From: Deltaproteobacteria bacterium Ga0077539
GTDB taxonomy: Bacteria > Myxococcota_A > Polyangia > Polyangiales > Ga0077539
Assembly: GCA_001465015.1 (NCBI GenBank)
Contig: LNEO01000197.1
Coordinates: forward strand, 31,937 to 95,936
DNA length: 64,000 nucleotides
Reading direction: 5' to 3'
Positions 36,387-46,206 of the stretch are shown in pieces. The notes under the pieces are model-generated. The model was given only the letters and a program-made list of their open reading frames with translations, had not been told where the DNA came from and made no database searches. Each line of letters opens with the position of its first letter. Position 1 is the first letter of the stretch. Both the position numbers and the translations under genes were made by a program.

Positions 36387-36436
36387 TGGACGGAGCGTCT
36401 ATGGTGCGCCTCCGTCCACCGGTCGGACGTCCGACC
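36387..36436 (+). promoter_or_regulatory. Inverted repeat and palindrome upstream of lon
   Basis: TGGACGGAG (36387-36395) is repeated in inverse as CTCCGTCCA (36410-36418) with a 14-base spacer that contains TATGGT, a possible -10; TTGCGG sits 18 bases upstream of it. Two bases later comes the perfect 16-base palindrome GGTCGGACGTCCGACC (36421-36436). These lie about 60-110 bases before the lon start and look like operator sites. Confidence 0.5.
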
Positions 36437-36496
36437 AGTGCACGTTCCTCTCCGCACGAACGCAATCGCGCGGACCCCCATCGAGGTGAGAAAACG

Positions 36497-38908
<2,412 letters not shown>

Positions 38909-38953
38909 CCGCCACGCGTGACGACCGGAGGGGGGCGAAGTAGTCTCCGGTTC

Positions 38954-40078
38954 GTGACCACGCGAACGCCAACAAGACAGCTCTGGCTGTCAGCGGTGCT
39001 CTCCGCCGCTGTTGCCGCTTGTGGGGGCGAACCAGACGCTCCGCCGAGCGGACCTCCGCGCATCAACGCGATCGCGCGAGATCCCGCGCTCGGTCTCCGC
39101 TGCCGTGTGCGAGACGCCGTGGACTCCCGTGTGGCGATGGAAACACGCGAGGTGCCCCTGGCGGTCGGCGGCCCCTCGCAGCCGTTCTGGTTGACCAGCA
39201 CGTGGCTGCTCCGCGACGGCGAGAAGTCCGCGAGCTCGCTCGGCGCCGTGGAGGCGATCGACTCGCTAGCCGTCAACCGCTGGCTCTCTGTGGCGCGCGG
39301 ATCTCTGCACTACCACGAGCAGCTCGGCGCTCCGGGACGCGCGGTTCGAGCGTTGCCCAACGCGTGCGACGTACGCGTGCTCGGCGTTCGAGGCGGCGCG
39401 TGGGTCGTGTACCGCCGCGCGAGCACGGGGTGCTTCGGCGACGCGTCGCACGGGCCCCTCGCGGTGCTGCACGCGAGCGCGAACGGTCAGCAATTCGAGC
39501 TGTTTTCTCCGCTCGCTGAGACGCAAGTCCGCACAGTTCACGCTCGCCTCGACAGCGGGCGCATCGTGATCGAGACGCAGCTGATGTCGCTCGAGACTCG
39601 ATCGACCGTGCTCGACCTCGAGGGAACGGTCCTCGCGCAGCCCTCGACGGCGGGCGTCGTGTGTCCGCGCGTCGGCTGCCTCGCGCTCTCGAACAACGGC
39701 GGCCAGCTGCAGTTTCGCGCGATCGACGCTCCGCCGCCGGATCGTCTCAACCCGAACCCGCTGGTTCCTTCGACCGACAGCGGCTTTTCGATCTCGACGG
39801 CCAACGCGCGGATCGCAGCCGTCGCCGTGCACGACAATCTGGTGTTCGTCGTCCAGCAAGAGAGCAACAGCAATCGCCACACGCTCGCGCTCGTCGACAC
39901 GCTCGGGCGAAGGATCGAGACGGTGTTCGATTCGCGCTCGCGCGCGGGGGTCGATATCTGGCGCGAGTCCGTCGCCAACGCGAGCTTTCGCGTGACAGCG
40001 ACCGAGCGCGGATTCGCGTACATCGCTAGCGGCTCGAGCGGAGAGCTCGTCGCGCGCGAGGTCGACTGCGAGCTCTAA
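38954..40078 (+). CDS. Hypothetical lipoprotein
   Basis: A 374-residue protein. I prefer GTG 38954 because the following residues form a signal (TRQLWLSAVLSAAVAAC) with lipobox VAAC; the track start at 38918 overlaps the region just after lon. The mature protein is beta-rich with several Cys residues and VVYRRASTGCFGDASHG. No known domain is visible. It lies 46 bases after lon and may share its transcript. Confidence 0.6.
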   Translation: MTTRTPTRQLWLSAVLSAAVAACGGEPDAPPSGPPRINAIARDPALGLRCRVRDAVDSRVAMETREVPLAVGGPSQPFWLTSTWLLRDGEKSASSLGAVEAIDSLAVNRWLSVARGSLHYHEQLGAPGRAVRALPNACDVRVLGVRGGAWVVYRRASTGCFGDASHGPLAVLHASANGQQFELFSPLAETQVRTVHARLDSGRIVIETQLMSLETRSTVLDLEGTVLAQPSTAGVVCPRVGCLALSNNGGQLQFRAIDAPPPDRLNPNPLVPSTDSGFSISTANARIAAVAVHDNLVFVVQQESNSNRHTLALVDTLGRRIETVFDSRSRAGVDIWRESVANASFRVTATERGFAYIASGSSGELVAREVDCEL

Positions 40079-40153
40079 CGCTCGACGGCCACGGCGCTGT
40101 CGACGCCCGCCGCAGATTCGCGTTTTCGCGCCACATCTGGCAGGAATCCGCCG

Positions 40154-41266
40154 GTGCTCGACACGCTATACAGGCTCACGCGACCGCTGTTCTTCGCGAT
40201 GGACCCCGAGCGGGCGCACGAGCTCGTCGCGTCGGCGCTCGGGGCCGTGCATCGTCGCCCGTCGCTGAGCGCCGCCCTCGGCGGCGCAACGCGCGAAGAG
40301 CTCGCCGTCACTGCGTTTGGTCGAACCTTCTCGAGCCCCGTGATCGTCGCGGCCGGGTTCGACAAGCACGCCGCGATGTACAACGCGCTCTACTCCCTCG
40401 GCTTTGGCGGCGTCGAAGTGGGGACGATCACCGCGCACGCCCAGCCTGGCAACGATCGACCGCGGCTGTTTCGGCTCGTCCAAGACCGCGCGCTCGTCAA
40501 TCGCATGGGCTTCAACAACCACGGTGCTGCCCGCGCGCGCGAGGCCATCATGCGCCACCTCCCTGCGCCGGGGCTCGTGCTCGGAGTCAACCTGGGCAAG
40601 TCCAAGGTCACTCCCGTCGAGAGCGCCGCGGACGACTACGCCGAGAGCGCGCGATTGCTCGGGCCGCTCGCGCACTATCTCGTCGTCAACGTCTCGTCGC
40701 CAAACACGCCGGGGCTTCGGTCGCTGCAGGCCGTCGACGCGCTCGCAGGCATCGTGCGCGCTGTGCGCGGCGCGCTCGAGCGCGAGGGCGTGTCGCCTCC
40801 CTTGCTCGTGAAGATCGCGCCAGACCTCGCGGACGAAGACATCGACGCGATCGCCGACCTCGCGCTCAGCGAGAAGCTCGCCGGAATCATCGCCACCAAC
40901 ACGACCATCGCGCGCGACGAACTCTCGCTGAACACCGCGCGCGACGCGGTGGTCGCCATCGGCGCGGGAGGGCTGTCGGGAGCCCCGTTGCGCGAGCGGT
41001 CTCTCTCTGTGCTGCGACGGCTCCGCGCGCGCGCTGGCGGTCGGTTGACGCTCGTGGCCGCGGGCGGGATCGAGAGCGCCGAGCACGCGTGGCAGTCGGT
41101 GCTCGCGGGCGCGACGCTCGTGCAGGTGTATACGGCGTTTATCTACGGCGGACCGTCGCTCGCGAGAAAGATGACTGTGGGGCTCCGAGCGAAGCTCGAG
41201 ACGAGCGGGTTCTCTCGGTGGGACGACGCGGTCGGCGCTGGCGCTCCACAGACCCCGCGGCAGTAA
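40154..41266 (+). CDS. pyrD: Dihydroorotate dehydrogenase (quinone), class 2
   Basis: The fourth step of pyrimidine synthesis, with electrons passed to quinone at the inner membrane. 370 residues from GTG 40154. The N-terminal helix (LYRLTRPLFFAMDPERAHEL) typical of class 2 precedes the FMN barrel. Conserved sites are AAGFDKHAAMYNAL, the substrate-binding NRMGFNNHGA and the catalytic serine in VNVSSPNTPGLR, with FMN-phosphate contacts in the late GGIESAEHAW. It is monocistronic with a terminator hairpin after it. Confidence 0.95.
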   Translation: MLDTLYRLTRPLFFAMDPERAHELVASALGAVHRRPSLSAALGGATREELAVTAFGRTFSSPVIVAAGFDKHAAMYNALYSLGFGGVEVGTITAHAQPGNDRPRLFRLVQDRALVNRMGFNNHGAARAREAIMRHLPAPGLVLGVNLGKSKVTPVESAADDYAESARLLGPLAHYLVVNVSSPNTPGLRSLQAVDALAGIVRAVRGALEREGVSPPLLVKIAPDLADEDIDAIADLALSEKLAGIIATNTTIARDELSLNTARDAVVAIGAGGLSGAPLRERSLSVLRRLRARAGGRLTLVAAGGIESAEHAWQSVLAGATLVQVYTAFIYGGPSLARKMTVGLRAKLETSGFSRWDDAVGAGAPQTPRQ

Positions 41267-41283
41267 ACGTCGTCGATGTCCCG

Positions 41284-41310
41284 CGGGCGCGCGCTTCAGC
41301 GTCGCGCCCG
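41284..41310. terminator. Hairpin between pyrD and the AAA cluster
   Basis: CGGGCGCG and CGCGCCCG form a perfect eight-pair stem, extendable by internal CGC/GCG pairs. It covers the stop codon of the convergent 41296 gene. It could end transcripts from both directions, although no strong T-tract follows. Confidence 0.5.
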
Positions 41311-42150
41311 CTGGCCGAGCAGCGCTGTCCAGATCGTCCACGGCATCGCCGAAGGCAAGACCCATCCGCGAATCCACACGCGACCCGAGGCGTGCGACTC
41401 CATCGACCGGAGCAGCGCGAGCGCCGACGACGTGCCGTCTTCGCTGTCGATCCAAGGGATCGCCTCGATGATCGCGCGGTGGACGGTCACTCCGCGTTCG
41501 TCGCAGAGCCGCGAATACTCGCCAGCGTTCTTGAAGAGCGCGAGCTCCGTGGACGCGAGCTCCTCCCGTGGATCGTCGAGCTCGATGGCGAACGGTGAGT
41601 CGATCTTCCATCGAGACGCGCCCCGCGCCCACGCCCGACCCAGCGCCGTGGCCTCCTCCGCGCCGAGCGCGCCGCAGTGCCCTCGAAGACTCTCGCAGAG
41701 AAGATCGAGCGCCAGAACACTGCCGATCGAGGCGAGGCGATCGACGATCAACCGTCGCTCCCTCGCGCCCGCGCAGCGCCCATCCGCCAGCAGCGCATAG
41801 CACTCGGCTTCGTCGCTCGACGCCGTGAGCGTCGCGAGCGCGGCGCTCCACGGCAACGACGCTCCGTCGTCGGCCGATTCCTCAGCGATCCCCATGAGCT
41901 CGGAGAGGTCGATCGTCGCGACGGCCTCGGCCCGATCGACGACGCGGACGGGCGATTTGAATGTGTGTGTGTCACCGAGCATCGAGCGAAGCGCCTCCGC
42001 GCCGGGCGTTCGAAGCACCAGCGCGACTGATTCATCGAGACGATGGCTGACCGAAAGGCCGCGGGCCTCTACTGCCCGCGCGATCTGCAGTGCCAGCGCG
42101 CGATCGCCGTCCACCGTCTCGATGAACACCCGACGAGCTCCCGAGGTCAT
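41296..42150 (-). CDS. Hypothetical protein with TIR-reminiscent N-terminus, last gene of the AAA cluster
   Basis: A 284-residue protein. The ATG at 42150 overlaps the stop of the ClpA/B-like gene (ATGA). The first 60 residues (RRVFIETVDGDRALALQIAR, then AVEARGLSVSHRLD) follow the strand-helix-strand pattern of TIR domains, and a hydrophobic strand follows (VALVLRTP). The catalytic Glu of TIR NADases is not evident, so this could be a non-enzymatic TIR-like or unrelated Rossmann-like fold. The remainder is helical (SSDEAECYALLADGRCAGAR). No exact family is recognised. Confidence 0.6.
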   Translation of the reverse strand: MTSGARRVFIETVDGDRALALQIARAVEARGLSVSHRLDESVALVLRTPGAEALRSMLGDTHTFKSPVRVVDRAEAVATIDLSELMGIAEESADDGASLPWSAALATLTASSDEAECYALLADGRCAGARERRLIVDRLASIGSVLALDLLCESLRGHCGALGAEEATALGRAWARGASRWKIDSPFAIELDDPREELASTELALFKNAGEYSRLCDERGVTVHRAIIEAIPWIDSEDGTSSALALLRSMESHASGRVWIRGWVLPSAMPWTIWTALLGQRARR

Positions 42151-44447
42151 GGCGCACGCCACACGACGTGGCGATCCTCGAGGACCGCTCGGCGGCGCGC
42201 GCGCGCGTCGACGAGGGCGTCCGCGAAGAGCTCTCGCTCGCAGCGCGCGCGGAGCTCTCGCGCGCTCGACGATCGCTCGGAGATCCAGTCGAGCACCGCC
42301 TCGTCGACAGAGAGCGCCGCGCCGGCCTTCGCGAGCTGCGCGCACGAGTCGCTGACGAACCGATGGACGAGCGCTCGACGAGCCTCGCGATCGAGCGCGT
42401 CGAATCGAACGGTCTCGTCGATCACCGCCTCGAGCGAGCGTCCCAGCATCGATGCGTCAGCGGCTCGAGGTCCGGGCGACGGACGGGGATCGCCGAGGAA
42501 AAATCCTGTGCGTTCGACGTCGCTCGTCGTGCTGACGAACGCGATCGTCGCGCGCCGCAGGTCCGCGCTGTCGCCGCGGCTGTCGACCAGGGCGCCTTCG
42601 CGGATCGCGCTCGCCACGAGCGCTCTCGCGTCAGGGTGAGCCAACTCCGGTTGATCGAAGATCACCAGCGCGTTGGGCTGCGCTCGCAGCGCGCGCAAGA
42701 GCGGCGCTCCGTCGTCGTAGCCGACGAAGCCCGCGGCGGTCCCCGTCAGCTTCGCGAGGTCGTGACGCTCGGCAACGCTCGCGAGGTCGAACTCGATGAC
42801 CGGCCGCTCCGACGCGCGAGCGAGCGCGCGGAGCGCCGTGTGTTTTCCGACCGATGGTGGCCCAACGATCCAGAGCACGGCGCGCGGACGACGCGCCTCT
42901 GGGGCGCGCAGCGCCTGCAGCGCGAACGCCGACGCGAGCATCGCCGATCCCTTGGACTGCCCGAGCACCGTCGAAAAGAGCGACTCGCGCACGCGAGCGA
43001 GCAGGTCGCCCGGCGCCTCGGTGAGCTGCGCGACCGACACCCTCGCGAGGCCCGCGACGGCTTCGATCAGGATCGCGTCGTCGACTTCGCGCATTCCTCT
43101 GCGGGCCGCGCGCGCGCACGCGCGGTCGAGCACGTCCACGCCGACGTCGGGCATTCGTCGATCCGCCAGCCAGCGCGCCGACAGCTCGATGACCGCGCGC
43201 ACACGATCCAGAGCGAGCGCGACGCCGTGATGCTTCGCGAGGTCTTCTGCGGCGCTCGTGAGCATGCGCTCGAGCGACGCCGCGTCCGGCTCGCGCACGG
43301 AGATGCGCTCGAACCGTCGCGCCAGCGCAGGATCGCGCTGAATCGAACGCTCGTAGCCCTCTTCTGTCGTCGCTCCGATGAGCGAAATCTCGCCGCGCGC
43401 CATGGCTGGCTTCAACACTTCGGCGATCGACAGCTGGCCCGCGCCGCCGTTGGCTGACACCAGCGTGTGCACTTCGTCGAGAAAGAGGATGATCCCCCGA
43501 TCTCCGCGGGCCTCTTCGAGAAGGCGCTGCAAGCGGGCTTCGAGCTCGCCGCGCAGCGACGTCCCCGCGGTCAGCGACGCGACGCTCACTTCGATGACCC
43601 GCGCCCGTCGCAGCGGCGCCGCGACGCTTCCCTCCACGATCCGCTGCGCGAGTCGCTCGACGATCGCTGTCTTTCCGACGCCGGCGGGGCCGACGAGGCA
43701 CGGGTTGCTCTTTCGCTTGCGGCAGAGCACGTCGACGAGCGCGTCGAGCTCCTCGTCTCGACCGGTGATGCGATCGAGCTTTCCCTCTCGCGCGAGCTGA
43801 CAGAGGTCACGCCCAACCCGGTCGAGCACGCTGTCGTACGTGGCGCGCGTGCGCTGAACGGCGGCGAGCGCCGCGGGCGAAGGACCTCGATCCGCCGACG
43901 GGGTGCCGTCGATCGCCGCGCGAAGCGCCGCGGCCCCAGGCGCCAGCGCAAGCTCGTCGAGTAACGCCAGCGCCGCGCCCCGCGCGGCCGACGGCAGCGA
44001 CGGCCGTGACCCGAGCGGCACGAGCGCCTCGATCGCAGCTCGATCTGCGCCAGTGCGGGCGAGGGCGAGGGCGAGGTTGGTTCGGGCCGACGCGTCGTGC
44101 GCGTCGAGCTCGAGCGACCGTCGGCAGTGAGCGATCGCAGCGTCGTAGCGACCGATCGCCACTTCGACTCCGCCGAGCCGCGCCCACATCGACGCGTCGG
44201 TGATCGCGAGCTCGCACGCGCGTTCGGCGCTCTCGACGGCGCGAAGAGGAAGATCGAGATAGAAGAGCGCACGAGACAACAGCGAGTGCGCCGTCGCGCA
44301 GTCGGGGTCTTCGCGGATCCAACGCTCTGCGCGTTCGCGGGCGAGCGCGAACTCTCCTTCGAGCACGAGGGCTTCGATCTCGGTTTGCTCTCGCGGCGCG
44401 TCGGCCGGTCGACTGGCCGCTGACGGGGCTGGCTTTTTCCGCGTCAT
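42147..44447 (-). CDS. TPR-ClpA/B-like double AAA+ ATPase with degenerate second module
   Basis: A 766-residue protein. I placed the start at 44447, where the ATG overlaps the upstream stop (ATGA). The N-terminus (about 20-150) has TPR helices instead of a ClpN domain. Module 1 has Walker A GPAGVGKTA, Walker B IILFLDEVHTL and an Arg finger in LARRFERI; its pore-loop Tyr is replaced (AGTSLRGELEARL). No ClpB middle domain is present. Module 2 has Walker A GPPSVGKHT and the pore loop GFVGYDD, but Walker B is IFDQPELAHPD, with Gln where Clp proteins have Glu, and the Arg-finger position is changed (EAVIDE). Probably an unfoldase-like machine with one working ATPase ring. Confidence 0.85.
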   Translation of the reverse strand: MTRKKPAPSAASRPADAPREQTEIEALVLEGEFALARERAERWIREDPDCATAHSLLSRALFYLDLPLRAVESAERACELAITDASMWARLGGVEVAIGRYDAAIAHCRRSLELDAHDASARTNLALALARTGADRAAIEALVPLGSRPSLPSAARGAALALLDELALAPGAAALRAAIDGTPSADRGPSPAALAAVQRTRATYDSVLDRVGRDLCQLAREGKLDRITGRDEELDALVDVLCRKRKSNPCLVGPAGVGKTAIVERLAQRIVEGSVAAPLRRARVIEVSVASLTAGTSLRGELEARLQRLLEEARGDRGIILFLDEVHTLVSANGGAGQLSIAEVLKPAMARGEISLIGATTEEGYERSIQRDPALARRFERISVREPDAASLERMLTSAAEDLAKHHGVALALDRVRAVIELSARWLADRRMPDVGVDVLDRACARAARRGMREVDDAILIEAVAGLARVSVAQLTEAPGDLLARVRESLFSTVLGQSKGSAMLASAFALQALRAPEARRPRAVLWIVGPPSVGKHTALRALARASERPVIEFDLASVAERHDLAKLTGTAAGFVGYDDGAPLLRALRAQPNALVIFDQPELAHPDARALVASAIREGALVDSRGDSADLRRATIAFVSTTSDVERTGFFLGDPRPSPGPRAADASMLGRSLEAVIDETVRFDALDREARRALVHRFVSDSCAQLAKAGAALSVDEAVLDWISERSSSARELRARCERELFADALVDARARRRAVLEDRHVVWRAP

Positions 44448-45331
44448 TGGTGGGCTCCCATCAGCGGGCTCGCGCCGCAGCTCGGGCAGCGTCCGCGGCT
44501 CGCGCACGACCCGCAGCTCCAACGGCCGCACGCCTCGCACCACAGCGCGCACCGATCGCACCGCGCGTCACCGCAGCGACCGCAGACCGTAAACCTGCGT
44601 CGCACCGCTTCGCAGCGGGCGCAGCGGGCGCCGTCGTTCACGCTCGCAGCGTAGGCCCTCCATTCGATGGTCGCCGCGTGCCCACCACACGAGACCCGCC
44701 AGCGGCTCACGCGTCGCTCGAACCCGAGGTCGACCAGGGCGAGGGGCGTCACGGTCATCGTCGGCGCGAGCGCTTCGACCGTTCGATCCACGAAGATCGC
44801 TCCAGCTCTCGCGACGGCCTCGCGCTGCGAGGAGATCGCTTCGTCGACGCAGTCGAGCGCGTACTCGACAGCCCGGTCACGGCCGGCTCGCGCGCGCTCG
44901 ATCTTCTCGGCGATCGTCCTCGCGAGCGAATCGCGGGCGTGCGCTTCGACGGCGTTTCTCGCGCGATCGAGCAGCGCGGTCGCGCGAGCCACGTCGATGC
45001 CCGTGAGCTTCATCGCCCGCATTTGCGCCAGCGATTCGTCGAACGCCGTCAGGTCTCGCGCGACGAGCTCCTGCTCTGGACGATCGTCGTCGAAGCTGAC
45101 CGTGTACCGCTGGCCGACCTCGAAGTCCGACAGTCCGACGTCGAAGAGCGCCGTCGAGCGACGGAGGGTCTCGACCTTGTCCTCCGAGGCGCGGGTCACA
45201 CGAGCGCCAGCGAGCGCCGCGGGTCTCGCGATCGTCCGCTCGGGGGCGGTCGATATCGCGCGGGCGCTCGCGCACAGTCCTGGCGTCGGTCGCACGAGAG
45301 CGAGCATCGGTTCTTTCAGGGCGAGTAGCAT
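44444..45331 (-). CDS. Zinc-ribbon protein of the AAA cluster
   Basis: A 295-residue protein, or 287 if ATG 45307 is used; both starts have weak ribosome sites. The body is helical (LTAFDESLAQMRAMKLTGID and ATALLDRARNAVEAHARDSL). The C-terminal 55 residues hold many CxxC pairs (CARCEAVRRRF, CGRCGDARCDRC, CEACGRWSCGSC, CPSCG), forming two or more treble-clef or zinc-ribbon sites. No catalytic residue is visible. Its stop overlaps the start of the ClpA/B-like gene, so the two are probably cotranslated. It may bind the AAA+ partners, nucleic acid or another protein. Confidence 0.75.
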   Translation of the reverse strand: MLLALKEPMLALVRPTPGLCASARAISTAPERTIARPAALAGARVTRASEDKVETLRRSTALFDVGLSDFEVGQRYTVSFDDDRPEQELVARDLTAFDESLAQMRAMKLTGIDVARATALLDRARNAVEAHARDSLARTIAEKIERARAGRDRAVEYALDCVDEAISSQREAVARAGAIFVDRTVEALAPTMTVTPLALVDLGFERRVSRWRVSCGGHAATIEWRAYAASVNDGARCARCEAVRRRFTVCGRCGDARCDRCALWCEACGRWSCGSCASRGRCPSCGASPLMGAHQ

Positions 45332-45340
45332 CCTGTACCG

Positions 45341-45405
45341 CGAAACGCGCTGCGCGTCCCGCGGCGATCACCGCGCATCGACCGCAGAAATTCCAGCGCG
45401 TTTCG
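45341..45405. repeat. 12-bp inverted repeat in the only gap of the AAA cluster
   Basis: CGAAACGCGCTG (45341-45352) and CAGCGCGTTTCG (45394-45405) are perfect inverse copies. The arm at 45405 abuts the stop of one zinc-ribbon gene and the other lies about ten bases before the next gene's start. The 41-base interior contains a smaller CGCGG/CCGCG hairpin. Confidence 0.75.
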
Positions 45406-46206
45406 TCAACTCTGCGGCGCGGCGTCGAGCCACCGCTCGAGTCCTCGACGCTCGCCTGCCGCGACCGCATCGGGCCGGGAAACTCGAACGGTCCTCGTGC
45501 TCAGAAGCGCGCCGAGCTCGGCGTCACGCGCGGACGGACCAGCGTCCGCTCCGCGAAATCGCGCGAGAAACGCTCTCCGCGAGCCGAGCTCTTCCGGCGC
45601 CACGAGCGAGTACAACGCGAACGCCTGTTCGATCGTCGCGACGCTCTCTGGCGGCGCGCCGACGACGCAATATCGAGCGTTGGAGACCGCTCGCTGCGCC
45701 GCTCGATCGAGCGAGAGCGCGTCGTCCGAGACGAACACCTCGCCGTTCGACCGCTCGCCGGTGTCGAGCTCGATCGCGTCGATCGCCGCGCGCAACGCTT
45801 CGCTCCCGACGCATCGGATCGCGATCGCGCCGCGGAGTTGAACCAGCGCGCGGACGAACGCGAGCGCGGCCTCGATCCAGCGCTCTGCGGTCGGCGCGAT
45901 CAGCGCGCATCGCCCGTCGCACGCCTCGAGCGCCCTCCGGGTGTTCGAATCGAGCTCGGGGGTCGGCGCGTCGCACTGCGCCCTCAGCGATTCGAGCTCG
46001 ACGAGCGAGCATTGCGACAGCGCCACGTTGCGGTGAATCACGGTCAGCTCGACGGCCGCAGCGGCGCTGACCGGTTCATGTCCGATCGCGCTGCCGCACT
46101 GCGCGCAAGCGCCGCGCGAAGCACGTTCGAGCCACCCGCAGCGCGCGCAGCGGGCGAATCGACCTCGCGGGTCGATCAGCGTCTCTGCAGATCCCTCACC
46201 GCTCAC
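45406..46206 (-). CDS. N-terminal zinc-ribbon protein of the AAA cluster
   Basis: A 266-residue protein. The GTG at 46206 overlaps the Ycf46-like stop (GTGA); the track start extends into that gene. Residues about 15-40 carry a zinc ribbon (CARCGWLERASRGACAQCG). The rest has a Rossmann-like feel (RCALIAPTAERWIEAALAFV; RYCVVGAPPESVATIEQAFA). It may be a second P-loop-like or mono-ADP-type fold without a Walker motif. No recognised family. Position directly after the AAA+ gene suggests it is an adaptor. Confidence 0.65.
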   Translation of the reverse strand: MSGEGSAETLIDPRGRFARCARCGWLERASRGACAQCGSAIGHEPVSAAAAVELTVIHRNVALSQCSLVELESLRAQCDAPTPELDSNTRRALEACDGRCALIAPTAERWIEAALAFVRALVQLRGAIAIRCVGSEALRAAIDAIELDTGERSNGEVFVSDDALSLDRAAQRAVSNARYCVVGAPPESVATIEQAFALYSLVAPEELGSRRAFLARFRGADAGPSARDAELGALLSTRTVRVSRPDAVAAGERRGLERWLDAAPQS

